NCBI GenBank assembly: GCA_902810755.1
Contig: CADDYT010000021.1
Span: forward strand, 1 to 57,178
DNA: 57,178 nt
From: Chloroflexota bacterium
Lineage (GTDB): Bacteria; Chloroflexota; Ktedonobacteria; Ktedonobacterales; Ktedonobacteraceae
Direction of reading: 5' to 3'
A program made the position numbers and the translations under genes. Below the pieces are notes generated by a model that made no database searches, was not told where the DNA came from, and saw only the letters and a list, made by a program, of their open reading frames with translations. This document shows, one piece after another, positions 15,874 through 25,829 of this stretch; position 1 is the stretch's first letter; every line of letters starts with the position of its first letter.

Positions 15874-17427
15874 ATGAAGATGGTATATAGCAATGCGGAG
15901 CAGGAACAGGCACCCGATCATGTAACGATTGATGGAGGGGCGCTTTCGCGGGCGCAGGTGCTGGCCGTGGCGCGCCAGTACGCGCCCGTGACGCTGGGTA
16001 GCGCATCGATCAAGCAAATCGCGGCGGCGCGGGCAGTGATCGATACAATTGCCGCCGAGGAGCGTAAGGTCTATGGCGTCACTACCGGCTTCGGACACCT
16101 GAGCAAGGTACGTATTCCACATGACGAACTGGAAGAGTTGCAACATAATTTGATACGCAGCCATGCGGCAGGCGTAGGCGAGCCTTTGAGCGAGGAAGTG
16201 GTGCGCGCCATGCTGCTGCTGCTGGCGGCCAGCCTCGCGCGCGGCAATTCGGGCGTGCGCGTCGAGGTAGTACAAACCTTGATCGCGCTGCTCAACGCCC
16301 ATATCTGCCCGCTCATCCCCTCGCGCGGCTCCGTCGGGGCCAGCGGCGACCTTGCCCCACTGGCCCATCTGGCCCTCGTGCTGATCGGCGAAGGCGAGGC
16401 TATCTATCAGGGGAGGCGCGTGAGCGGCTTGCAGGCACTGCAGGAGGCGGGAATTACGCCGCTGCACCTGGCGGCCAAAGAGGGCCTTGCCCTCATCAAC
16501 GGCACACACCTGATGGAGGCCATCGCCGTGCTGGCGCTGGCGGACGCTGAGACGACGCTGTACACGGCGGAGGTAGCCTGCGCCATGAGCATCGAGGGCC
16601 TGATGGGCAGCCATGTGCCGCTGGATGCACGCATTCACCGGCGGCGCGGCCAGGTTGGGCAACAGGTCAGCGCGGAACGCCTGCGCAGGCTGGTGAGCGA
16701 CAGCGAGATTAACCGCAGCCACCAGAATTGCGCGCGCGTGCAGGACCCCTATACGCTGCGCTGCGCCCCGCAGGTCTTCGGGGCTGTGCGCGACGCCCTG
16801 GCCTATTGCGCCGCCGTCTTCGAGCGCGAACTGGACGCCGTGACCGATAACCCGCTGGTCTTTCCAGAGGATGGCGACGTGCTGAGCGGCGGCAATTTTC
16901 ACGGCCAGCCACTGGCGCTGGCGCTCGATACACTGGGTATTGCTCTGGCGCAACTCGCCAGCTTCTCCGAGCGGCGCATCTACAACCTGCTGGGGCCGCA
17001 CGAATGGGACGAAGGCGGCGCGCCCCTCTTCCTGACGCCCAACCCCGGTCTCAACTCCGGCTTCATGATTACGCAGTACGCGGCTGCCGCCCTCGTTAAC
17101 GAGATCAAGATACTCGCGCACCCGGCCAGCATCGATTCCATTCCCACCTCGGCAGGCATGGAAGATTTTGTCAGCATGGGCGCGACCAGCGCGCTCAAAG
17201 CCCTGCGCATCCTGGAACAGGTGCAGCAGGTCATCGCTATCGAACTGCTGTGCGCCGCGCAAATGCTGGAATTTCGCAAGCCGCTCAAACCCGGCGCAGG
17301 AGTGCAGCGCGCCTATGATCTCGTGCGCTCCTACGTTCCAGAACTCGAAGCCGACCGCGTGCTGGCCCCCGACATCGCCACGCTCGCCGCCGCCGTAAAG
17401 TCCGGCGTTTTTGCCGACCTTACATAG
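15874..17427 (+). CDS. hutH: histidine ammonia-lyase
   Basis: HutH deaminates histidine to urocanate. The 517-residue protein has the MIO-forming triad Ala156-Ser157-Gly158 in GSVGASGDLAPLAHLAL, and later blocks NGTHLMEAIAVLALADAE, QDPYTLRCAPQVFG, DNPLVF and GNFHGQPLALALD. Length is normal. ATG 15874 is chosen with AAAGGGAGA upstream; an open frame reaches back to 15709 but runs through parS sites 3 and 4. It is on the same strand as hutI but not tightly linked to it; three parS sites follow. Confidence 0.95.
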   Translation: MKMVYSNAEQEQAPDHVTIDGGALSRAQVLAVARQYAPVTLGSASIKQIAAARAVIDTIAAEERKVYGVTTGFGHLSKVRIPHDELEELQHNLIRSHAAGVGEPLSEEVVRAMLLLLAASLARGNSGVRVEVVQTLIALLNAHICPLIPSRGSVGASGDLAPLAHLALVLIGEGEAIYQGRRVSGLQALQEAGITPLHLAAKEGLALINGTHLMEAIAVLALADAETTLYTAEVACAMSIEGLMGSHVPLDARIHRRRGQVGQQVSAERLRRLVSDSEINRSHQNCARVQDPYTLRCAPQVFGAVRDALAYCAAVFERELDAVTDNPLVFPEDGDVLSGGNFHGQPLALALDTLGIALAQLASFSERRIYNLLGPHEWDEGGAPLFLTPNPGLNSGFMITQYAAAALVNEIKILAHPASIDSIPTSAGMEDFVSMGATSALKALRILEQVQQVIAIELLCAAQMLEFRKPLKPGAGVQRAYDLVRSYVPELEADRVLAPDIATLAAAVKSGVFADLT

Positions 17428-17430
17428 CAA

Positions 17431-17446
17431 TGTTTCACGTGAAACA
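17431..17446. other. parS: parS centromere site 5
   Basis: Perfect TGTTTCACGTGAAACA starting four bases after the hutH stop codon. Confidence 0.95.
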
Positions 17447-17500
17447 TTTTTATATGTGCCTGGAGGAAGCGTCTTTTGTTATGGGCCTGTTTCCAGGCAA

Positions 17501-17516
17501 TGTTTCACGTGAAACA
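17501..17516. other. parS: parS centromere site 6
   Basis: Perfect TGTTTCACGTGAAACA, 70 bases after site 5; both are followed by TTTT. Confidence 0.95.
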
Positions 17517-17558
17517 TTTTTCCTCTCGTTTGCGTGCCATAAAAGGAAAAGGCAGAGG

Positions 17559-17596
17559 TGAATCGAGAATGTTTCACGTGAAACATTCTCGATTCA
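17559..17596. other. parS: parS centromere site 7 inside a 38-bp perfect palindrome
   Basis: The 16-bp parS core is 17570-17585. Symmetry continues for 11 bp on each side (left flank TGAATCGAGAA, right flank TTCTCGATTCA), giving a 38-bp perfect palindrome. The other seven sites lack such extended symmetry. Confidence 0.95.
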
Positions 17597-17750
17597 GCTA
17601 TTTGCAGGTTGGCGGGACATCAAACGGTGAATGGCCGGTTTGATTCCATTTGATTGATATGCTACACTTCGTAGTAAGGACTGATCAACGGGGATCGGTT
17701 CCTGGAAAGAGTTCATGCGCCGTGTGAGCGCACACGAAGGGAGTATACAG

Positions 17751-19217
17751 GTGATTACCCACAACGTTTCCGTGGACTCGCCCAATTCTTCCGGTACCAG
17801 TACCGCTTCACTATCTTCACTTCAAGAACAATACCAGCAACTTCAGCAGCTCCGCCACGAACTTCTTCTGCGCTACCGCCCGCTCTTACAGCAGGGGGCG
17901 GGGCCGATTCGCGTCATGGCGCGCATGGTAGGGGAGCTTGAACAAAGGTGTCGCGCCCTGAACATCTCTGAAGAGGTCATTCAGGCAGGCATTGTGAATC
18001 GCACCATCGGCGATGTCAACCTGCGTAAAGTAGTGGAATGTGTGGGGGAGGCGGAAGGCCCGGACGACTATCGCATGCTCGCCGAAGAACTGGGCGTGGC
18101 GCTGCCAGGCGAAAATATCAATGGCTACCTTGCCCCCGGCGAAACCTACCTCTGGCTGCGCAATCAGATGACCGAGTGCGAGCGGCTCATTCTGGCACAG
18201 GGATTCGATATTCGCGTCTATGACCTGCTCGGCATCGGCAACCCCGTCCTGCGCAGCTGGCTGGCGGAAGAAATGCAATCCTGGGGCCTCTCCGTCGGCA
18301 CCGGCCAGGTCTACCTGGGCCTGGGCGCGATGGATGCCATCGATAAAACGCTGCGCGGCCTGCGCCAGCTTTACCGCGAGCAGGGGATTGCGCAGTTCGC
18401 CGTCCTCTTTCCCGCCCCCGGCTTCAACGTCCCTGAATTGCAGGCGCTCTCCTACGGCTATCGCCTGCATCGTCTGCCAACCCGGCCTGAAGACCGCTTC
18501 AAACTCACTGCCGCACAACTCGATCAGGCACTGGACGAAGCTCCCGATATCCGTCTCGTCTACCTGACCGTCACCAACAATCCCACTACCTTTGCCTATA
18601 CACCGGACGAACTGAACGAAATCCATGCCGTGATCGAGCGGCACCGTCAGGCGGGACACGATGTGCGGCTGCTGGCCGATCTTGCCTATGTCGGCACCGG
18701 CAAGCCGGAGGAAGATCAGGCGCGCATGGCTACTTTCACGCCGGAAAGCGCGACCCGCCACACCATCTTCATCAGCAGTCTCTCCAAGACGCACACGCTC
18801 ACGGGCGACCGCTTTGGCTGGGTCACCATCGGCGACGCCGCGCTGGCCCCCGCCATCACGCCCGGCTGGTCCAACAGCATGGCCTCGATGCCTGCCGAAT
18901 GGCAACTGCGGTTCATGGCCTACATCCGTCTCATGCGCGCGCGCCCCTGGCTCGCGGAAAAGCTGCGCCGTTTCTATCGCCTGCGCCGCTCTCGCTTCAT
19001 CACACAATTGCAGCGCATCGACGCGGAACAGCATCTCTTTGAACACATCTACATCGATGACGACGCCACCGTCTATAACTGGAGCCAGTTGCGCCAGGGC
19101 GAAGACGCCTTCTCGCTCTTCGAGAAAACCGGCATCGCCGGTGTCCCCGGCTCCGGCTTCGGCTACAGCGACGACTACGTCCGCTTCTCCATTGGCGTCA
19201 TCCCCATCACCGATTAA
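17751..19217 (+). CDS. PLP-dependent aminotransferase, class I/II fold
   Basis: The fold-type I features are clear: VYLTVTNNPTTFAYTPDEL (the N-P substrate loop), LLADLAYVGTG (the D-x-Y cofactor contacts) and the PLP-lysine segment SSLSKTHTLTGDRFGWV. The C-terminal GVPGSGFGYSDDYVRFSIG is also typical. I prefer GTG 17751 (488 residues), which has AAGGGAG seven bases upstream; ATG 17715 would add 12 residues without a good ribosome site. The first 120 residues (coiled, Gln-rich LQEQYQQLQQLRHELLLRYR) are longer than in most family members. Substrate unknown; the histidine-degradation genes upstream are not necessarily related. Confidence 0.88.
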   Translation: MITHNVSVDSPNSSGTSTASLSSLQEQYQQLQQLRHELLLRYRPLLQQGAGPIRVMARMVGELEQRCRALNISEEVIQAGIVNRTIGDVNLRKVVECVGEAEGPDDYRMLAEELGVALPGENINGYLAPGETYLWLRNQMTECERLILAQGFDIRVYDLLGIGNPVLRSWLAEEMQSWGLSVGTGQVYLGLGAMDAIDKTLRGLRQLYREQGIAQFAVLFPAPGFNVPELQALSYGYRLHRLPTRPEDRFKLTAAQLDQALDEAPDIRLVYLTVTNNPTTFAYTPDELNEIHAVIERHRQAGHDVRLLADLAYVGTGKPEEDQARMATFTPESATRHTIFISSLSKTHTLTGDRFGWVTIGDAALAPAITPGWSNSMASMPAEWQLRFMAYIRLMRARPWLAEKLRRFYRLRRSRFITQLQRIDAEQHLFEHIYIDDDATVYNWSQLRQGEDAFSLFEKTGIAGVPGSGFGYSDDYVRFSIGVIPITD

Positions 19218-19260
19218 CTGCGTCATTCGCGGACATATCATGCCATGAAAAAACACGTTC

Positions 19261-19320
19261 ATGCGGGGTGGTAGAGGTCAGGGCGAGGCAAGCTGCGCCC
19301 TGACCTCTACCACCCCGCAT
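19261..19320. terminator. perfect 25-bp hairpin after the aminotransferase gene
   Basis: 19261-19285 (begins ATGCGGGGTGGTAGAGGTCA) pairs perfectly with 19296-19320 over a 10-base loop. The gap 19218-19720 holds this hairpin, parS site 8 and the leader of the glycolytic operon; I see no gene in it. Confidence 0.6.
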
Positions 19321-19470
19321 ACTTCACTCCCACTTAACAGGACGCAACTCAGACGCTCGGCGTCTCGGCATCTCGGCAGGGTAAACTTGACCAGTTCAGG
19401 GCGAAAGTGTTACTCTTTTATGAGAATCGAAAAGCAGGGGCTTGCGCGCCATACTATTTCGACCTGTGGA

Positions 19471-19486
19471 TGTTTCACGTGAAACA
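19471..19486. other. parS: parS centromere site 8
   Basis: Perfect TGTTTCACGTGAAACA in the leader region of the gap-pgk-tpiA operon. Confidence 0.95.
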
Positions 19487-19570
19487 TCGATGGTAAAACA
19501 GGCCCCGCTTCTGCACACTGTCAATATTTCTGGAAAGCCCGTGTGAGAATCTTGTGATACGGCTCCGTAA

Positions 19571-20734
<1,164 letters not shown>

Positions 20735-20764
20735 CCAGGCGGCAGAGAACGGAAGGCGAAAAGC

Positions 20765-21970
20765 ATGAATAAGAAAACCGTTCGCGATATCGATGTCGCG
20801 GGCAAACGGGTGCTGATGCGCGTCGATTTCAACGTGCCGCTCGATGCTGAGCGGCACATTACTGACGACACGCGCATCCGCGCCGCGCTGCCCACCATTC
20901 AGTACCTGCTCGACCAGGGCGCGGCTATCATCCTCATGTCACACCTGGGCCGACCCGATGGACAGGTCGTCGAAAAGCTGCGCCTCGCCCCGGTCGCCGC
21001 GCGCCTGAGCGAACTGCTGGGCCGCCCGGTGCTGATGGCGAGCGATAGCGTCGGAACCGAAGTGCAGGCGCTGGCGCAGGCCCTGCAACCCGGACAGGTG
21101 CTGCTGCTGGAAAATCTACGCTTCCACAGAGAAGAGGAGAAAAACAATCCTGATTTCGCGCGGCAACTGGCCGCGCTGGGCCACGTCTACGTCAACGACG
21201 CCTTCGGTACCGCGCACCGCGCCCACGCCTCAACCGAGGGCGTGACACACTACCTGCCGGGGGTCGCGGGCTTCTTGATGGAGAAAGAGATCAACTACCT
21301 GGGTGAGGCGCTGGAAAATCCCCGCCATCCCTTCGCGGCCATCATCGGCGGCGCCAAAGTCTCCGATAAGATTGCCGTGCTTGACCGGCTCATCAACATG
21401 GTGGACACGCTGCTGATCGGCGGCGGCATGGCCAATACCTTTCTCAAGGCGCAGGGCTACGAAATCGGCGACTCGCTCTATGAGGAGAGCAAACTGGATG
21501 TCGCCAGCGACTTGATCCAGCAGGCATACAGGCGCGGCATCGCATTGTTGCTGCCCACCGATGTGGTAATTGCTGATCGCTTCGCGCCCGACGCCAGTAC
21601 CAGAGTAGTTTCCATCGAACACGTCCCGCCCGGCTGGCGCATTCTCGATATTGGCCCGGACACCGTGCAGTGTTTCCGCGACGCGCTTGAGAATGCGGAG
21701 ACCATCGTCTGGAACGGCACGCTCGGCGTGGCGGAGATGCCCGCCTTCGCAAAAGGCACCAACGCCATCATCGAGATACTGGCCGAACGCACGCGCGAGG
21801 GAGCCACCACCATTATCGGCGGCGGCGATTCGGCGGCAGCAGTGGAGCAGGCCGGGGCGGCGGAAGCCATGAGTCATGTCTCAACCGGCGGCGGCGCATC
21901 GCTGGAATTCCTGGAAGGGCGCGTGCTGCCCGGCGTCGCCGCCTTACAGGATAAGGAACGGAAGCGATGA
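20765..21970 (+). CDS. pgk: phosphoglycerate kinase
   Basis: Pgk makes ATP from 1,3-bisphosphoglycerate. The 401-residue protein shows [36 protein letters not shown] and the C-terminal nucleotide segment [17 protein letters not shown]. Length is typical for bacteria. It starts 30 bases after gap and overlaps the tpiA start by four bases (ATGA), so translation of the two is probably coupled. Confidence 0.96.
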   Translation: MNKKTVRDIDVAGKRVLMRVDFNVPLDAERHITDDTRIRAALPTIQYLLDQGAAIILMSHLGRPDGQVVEKLRLAPVAARLSELLGRPVLMASDSVGTEVQALAQALQPGQVLLLENLRFHREEEKNNPDFARQLAALGHVYVNDAFGTAHRAHASTEGVTHYLPGVAGFLMEKEINYLGEALENPRHPFAAIIGGAKVSDKIAVLDRLINMVDTLLIGGGMANTFLKAQGYEIGDSLYEESKLDVASDLIQQAYRRGIALLLPTDVVIADRFAPDASTRVVSIEHVPPGWRILDIGPDTVQCFRDALENAETIVWNGTLGVAEMPAFAKGTNAIIEILAERTREGATTIIGGGDSAAAVEQAGAAEAMSHVSTGGGASLEFLEGRVLPGVAALQDKERKR

Positions 21971-22770
21971 CTACGCCATCTCGTACCGCCATTATTGCGG
22001 GCAACTGGAAAATGCACTATGGCCCGAATGAGGCGTCGCAATTCGCCCTGGAGATCATCCCGCCTCTGGGCAAGCTGACGCAGGAATTCGCGCGCGTGGT
22101 CTGCGTCCTCAGTCCGCCCACCATCTCGCTGGAAGCTGTACACGAAGTCATGCAGGCGTTGCTCTTCCCGCGCATCGCCCTGGGCGCGCAAAATATGTTC
22201 TACGCCGACAAAGGCGCCTTCACCGGCGAAAACTCGCCCTCGATGGTGCGCGAGCTATGCAGCTACGTCATCCTGGGCCACTCCGAGCGGCGCGCATACT
22301 TCTGTGAGACCGACGAACTGGTCAATAAGAAGGTTCATGCCGCGCTCGCCAACCGCCTGCGCCCCATCGTCTGCGTGGGCGAAAAGCTGGAAGAACGCGA
22401 GGCCGGACAGACCGAAGCGGTGATTCGCACGCAGGTATATGGCAGCCTGGGCAACCTGCCCGCCGAACACGCCCACCAGGTAGTGATCGCCTACGAGCCG
22501 GTCTGGGCCATCGGCACGGGCAAGTCCGCCACCGCGCAGGACGCCGCTCTGGTCATCGGCCTGATCCGTCAGTTATTCGGGGAGATGTACGGCACCGGGG
22601 CCGCCGACGCCTGCCGCATCCTCTACGGCGGCAGCGTCACCCCGGCCAACATCAGCGAATTCGTCAGTCTTCCCGACATCGACGGCGCCCTCGTCGGCGG
22701 AGCCAGCATCAAACCCGACTTCGTCGACATCCTGCGCAAAACTATCGATGTGATGAAACAACAGGCATGA
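21967..22770 (+). CDS. tpiA: triose-phosphate isomerase
   Basis: TpiA interconverts dihydroxyacetone phosphate and glyceraldehyde 3-phosphate. The active-site elements are all visible: Asn13 and Lys15 in AGNWKMH, the His of ILGHSERR, the Glu of [14 protein letters not shown] (followed by the flexible loop) and the phosphate-binding YGGSVTPAN and GALVGGAS. It has 267 residues, slightly longer than the usual 250. It ends the gap-pgk-tpiA operon. Confidence 0.96.
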   Translation: MTTPSRTAIIAGNWKMHYGPNEASQFALEIIPPLGKLTQEFARVVCVLSPPTISLEAVHEVMQALLFPRIALGAQNMFYADKGAFTGENSPSMVRELCSYVILGHSERRAYFCETDELVNKKVHAALANRLRPIVCVGEKLEEREAGQTEAVIRTQVYGSLGNLPAEHAHQVVIAYEPVWAIGTGKSATAQDAALVIGLIRQLFGEMYGTGAADACRILYGGSVTPANISEFVSLPDIDGALVGGASIKPDFVDILRKTIDVMKQQA

Positions 22771-22810
22771 CAGAAGATATGTAACATCTGTACTGTTACA
22801 GAGATATTGT

Positions 22811-22848
22811 GCGGGCGTCGATTGATCGGCGCCTGCGCGATGTTATTT
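22811..22848 (+). terminator. terminator of the glycolytic operon
   Basis: GCGGGCGTCGAT (22811-22822) can pair with ATCGGCGCCTGC (22825-22836); both mismatches are G-U in RNA. A TTATTTT stretch follows at 22843. It overlaps the stop of the convergent ATPase gene. Confidence 0.5.
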
Positions 22849-24261
22849 TGCCACAAACAGACAGCGCAACTTCACAGTATCCCCTTCCATCCCCTGCACC
22901 TGGACGACCTCCATGACTTTATGCGAACCGTCGCGCTGGCGGGCGAGATGGATGATGATATCGAGGGCCTCGGCGATCTGGCGGTGAATGAGCGGGAGTG
23001 GAGCGGCGGGGTCTTCCAGGCGGTAGAGGGTTTCCAGTCGCGCAAGGGCGTCGCGCGGATTTCTGGCGTACAACGTGGTCAGCGTACCATTGTATCCAGC
23101 GTGCTGGGCGCGGAAGAGTTCCGCCGTCTCGTCGCCGCGACATTCGCCCAGAATGAGGCGATCAGGGCGCATGTGCAGCGCCGCCAGCAGCAAGTTTCGC
23201 ATTGTCGCCCTTTCCGCGCCCTCCCCTGCCTCCACCGACGAGGACGCGACCAGAGAGACAGCATGGCGCTGGCTCAGGCGCAGTTCGGCGACTTCCTCAA
23301 CAGTGACGATGCGTTCAGAGGTGGGAATGCAGGCGGTCAGGGCGTTAAGCAGCGTCGTGCGACCGGAGCCGACGTGGCCGCAGATGACGATATTGCGGCG
23401 CTCGCGCACGCAGGCATGCAGGAAAGCTGCCATTGCCTGCGAAAGCGTCCCGTTTGCCACCAGATCATCCAGCCCCAGTGGTCGGCGCGGGCATTTGCGC
23501 AGCAGGATGGTCGGCCCGTTTGCCGTCCCCGTCGGCAACACAATCGTGACAAAGGTGCCATCCGGCAGGCGAAAATGCATCACCGGCCCGGCGGTTTGCG
23601 GGTCGTACCCGGCGCGACGCAGCATATTTTCGATGATGCGCATCATGTGCCGCTCACCGGCAAAGCGCGGCGGTATCTCCTGCATCTGCCCATCCAACTC
23701 AACGTAGAGCAGGCGCGGCCCGGCGGCTAGAATCTCCGTAATCTGCTCATCCTCCAGCAGCACCGTCAGTGGGCCGTAGCCCAGCACCTCGTTGACGATG
23801 CTCTGCACCAGCAATGTCATCTCGGCCCGCCGACGCAGCAAACCCGGCAGGCCAGGTTCCACGTGTAACAATGCCTGCGCTCGTTTGCGCACCAGCGCGA
23901 GCAGCAGCGCCTCCTCTACCGGCTCGTCATCCTGTTCGCTCTGCAATTGCGCGCGCAGCTCCCGCCAGATACGCTCGCTCAACCGACGCGCCAGCGGCCA
24001 CAATGGATGCCCCGGCCCGATGTATTGCAGCAAGCGCGGCGCGCTTGCTGCTGATTCCAGCGGTATCGTCTGCTCATCCTCTATGTCCCTCTCCGGCTCC
24101 TCCTGTACGCTTGCTGTTGCAGGCGCACGCAGGCGCGTGAATGGCCCGATATCGTTCAGCCATGCATCCTCTTCCGCTTCCTGCTGAACGGAGACCGTTG
24201 CCGCCTTTGCAAGCGGTCGCGCCGCTCGCCCCCGCATTCCTCTTTGATCCTGTTTGAGCAT
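22843..24261 (-). CDS. CpaF/TadA-type secretion ATPase with degenerate catalytic motifs
   Basis: The 472-residue protein is a GspE/CpaF-family ATPase by overall sequence (LLVQSIVNEVLGYGPLTVLL; GDETAELFRAQHAGYNG; NPRDALARLETL). These hexamers power type IV pilus or Tad assembly. Several key positions differ: Walker A is GHVGSGRTT, with Arg301 in place of Lys, and the His-box positions read AGYNG and TTLYAR (Tyr390, Tyr398) where CpaF has GHDG and TTIHAN. Walker B-like ILGECRG is retained. The first 85 residues are low-complexity. ATG 24261 has GGAGA upstream. No other Tad genes are adjacent. It could be a regulatory or inactive paralogue. Confidence 0.85.
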   Translation of the reverse strand: MLKQDQRGMRGRAARPLAKAATVSVQQEAEEDAWLNDIGPFTRLRAPATASVQEEPERDIEDEQTIPLESAASAPRLLQYIGPGHPLWPLARRLSERIWRELRAQLQSEQDDEPVEEALLLALVRKRAQALLHVEPGLPGLLRRRAEMTLLVQSIVNEVLGYGPLTVLLEDEQITEILAAGPRLLYVELDGQMQEIPPRFAGERHMMRIIENMLRRAGYDPQTAGPVMHFRLPDGTFVTIVLPTGTANGPTILLRKCPRRPLGLDDLVANGTLSQAMAAFLHACVRERRNIVICGHVGSGRTTLLNALTACIPTSERIVTVEEVAELRLSQRHAVSLVASSSVEAGEGAERATMRNLLLAALHMRPDRLILGECRGDETAELFRAQHAGYNGTLTTLYARNPRDALARLETLYRLEDPAAPLPLIHRQIAEALDIIIHLARQRDGSHKVMEVVQVQGMEGDTVKLRCLFVAK

Positions 24262-24304
24262 AGTCTTTCTCCATATTCTCCTATGCTCAGTATAAACGGG
24301 CAAC

Positions 24305-24347
24305 AAAAAACAGCGCGCACTGCCCCTAACAGTACACGCTGTTTTTT
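24305..24347 (-). terminator. terminator downstream of rpoD
   Basis: AAAAAACAGCG (24305-24315) pairs with CGCTGTTTTTT (24337-24347); pairing extends inward to about 18 bp with two wobble positions. Read on the minus strand, the stem ends in a T-run, giving a classic intrinsic terminator 11 bases past the rpoD stop. Confidence 0.85.
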
Positions 24348-24358
24348 CTGCTACCGGT

Positions 24359-25639
24359 TTAGTCCAGGTAGTCCTTCAGTTTGCGGCTGCGGCTTGGGTG
24401 GCGCAGCTTGCGCAGAGCTTTGGCCTCGATCTGGCGAATGCGCTCGCGGGTGACGTGGAACTCCTTGCCCACCTCTTCCAGCGTGCGACTGCGCCCATCG
24501 TCCAGGCCGAAGCGCAGTTGCAGCACTTTGCGCTCGCGCTCGGTCAGGCTGTCCAGCACGTCCTCAACCTGCTCCTTGAGCAGTTGATGGCTCGCGGCCT
24601 CGGCAGGGGCCAGAGCTGTGTGGTCCTCGATGAAGTCGCCGAGATGGCTGTCTTCTTCCTCGCCAATCGGCGTCTCCAGGCTGACCGGCTCCTGGCTGAC
24701 CTTGATAATCTCGCGCACCTTCTCCGCGCTGATCTCCATCTGCTCGGCGATCTCCTCAGACGTAGGCTCGCGCCCCAGGTCTTGCAGCAAACGACGGCTG
24801 ATGCGGATCAGGCGGTTAATCGTCTCCACCATATGCACGGGGATACGAATCGTGCGCGCCTGGTCGGCGATGGCGCGCGTAATGGCCTGACGAATCCACC
24901 ACGTCGCATACGTGCTGAACTTGTAACCCTTCGTGTAGTCGAATTTCTCGACTGCGCGAATCAGGCCGATATTGCCCTCCTGGATCAGGTCCAGCAGGCT
25001 CATGCCACGACCAATGTACTTCTTCGCAACACTGACGACGAGACGCAGGTTGGCCTCTGTCAGGCGGCGCTGGGCCTCCTCACCATCCTCGACTATGCGG
25101 CGGTTCGGATTCGGCTTCAACTGCTCCGCCTTGCCGCGCTCCATACGCTGCGCCAGCTTCACTTCTTCCTCCGCCGTCAGCAGAGGGACACGACCAATCT
25201 CGCGCAGGTACATACGCACGGGATCGTCCAGGCTGCTCTCCAGGTCCGCAACTACAATGCCAAAGCCATCGTGCAGCTCATCTTCCCATTTCTCGTGGGC
25301 CATCGACTCAACGTCCATCTCGACCTCCACGTCGACGACGTCTTCAGGGCCCGGCTCCCAGTCTGCAGGTGGCTCCTTGCTTGGATCCAGTGCGTCCATA
25401 GGCTCTTCGTCCTGTAGCTTGAACAGATCATCCGTCTCCGGCTCCGCCAGGGCAGTCACAAAGCTACCGCCGGTGGGCGCGAATCCGTGATGACCCATGT
25501 CGTCGATATCTACAAAAATTTTCTGGTCTTCTACCAGGGACTCATCAACAGATGTGATATCGAACATTCTCCTGGGTCCCATACTTCCATTATTCCGTAC
25601 AAAGACACGATCAATCACTTCTTGTTCCTGATTCACCAT
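24359..25639 (-). CDS. rpoD: primary sigma factor (SigA/RpoD)
   Basis: The principal sigma factor of RNA polymerase. The 426-residue protein has an acidic N-terminal part, region 1.2 ([20 protein letters not shown], about 139-158), regions 2.1-2.4 ([20 protein letters not shown] through [20 protein letters not shown]), region 3 ([15 protein letters not shown]) and region 4.2 ([20 protein letters not shown]). The region 2.4 helix is the standard one for TATAAT recognition, in keeping with the promoters in this window. ATG 25639 has AGGGGG nine bases upstream. It lies just downstream of dnaG on the same strand, the common dnaG-rpoD order. Confidence 0.97.
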   Translation of the reverse strand: MVNQEQEVIDRVFVRNNGSMGPRRMFDITSVDESLVEDQKIFVDIDDMGHHGFAPTGGSFVTALAEPETDDLFKLQDEEPMDALDPSKEPPADWEPGPEDVVDVEVEMDVESMAHEKWEDELHDGFGIVVADLESSLDDPVRMYLREIGRVPLLTAEEEVKLAQRMERGKAEQLKPNPNRRIVEDGEEAQRRLTEANLRLVVSVAKKYIGRGMSLLDLIQEGNIGLIRAVEKFDYTKGYKFSTYATWWIRQAITRAIADQARTIRIPVHMVETINRLIRISRRLLQDLGREPTSEEIAEQMEISAEKVREIIKVSQEPVSLETPIGEEEDSHLGDFIEDHTALAPAEAASHQLLKEQVEDVLDSLTERERKVLQLRFGLDDGRSRTLEEVGKEFHVTRERIRQIEAKALRKLRHPSRSRKLKDYLD

Positions 25640-25829
25640 TCTGGCAACCCCCTTCAGAAAACAGGTCTACGATGAAGAATAACGATAATCAATGAATCTC
25701 CTGTTTTCTGCTCCAATCTACTATGAATAATTCCTTCCCTCTCCATCTTCATCCCTCACCCCACTGCCCCGCGCTACCACCATCTCCACTTCGCCCGGTC
25801 ACTCCCGCTTCAACACACACAGCCGACCA

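Noticed and set aside
15868..17430. 520-codon frame on the minus strand opposite hutH
   Set aside because: HutH on the other strand has all family motifs; the antisense frame follows its codon bias and has no ribosome site or domain.
17886..19262. 458-codon minus-strand frame opposite the aminotransferase
   Set aside because: Shadow of a well-supported gene; no motifs.
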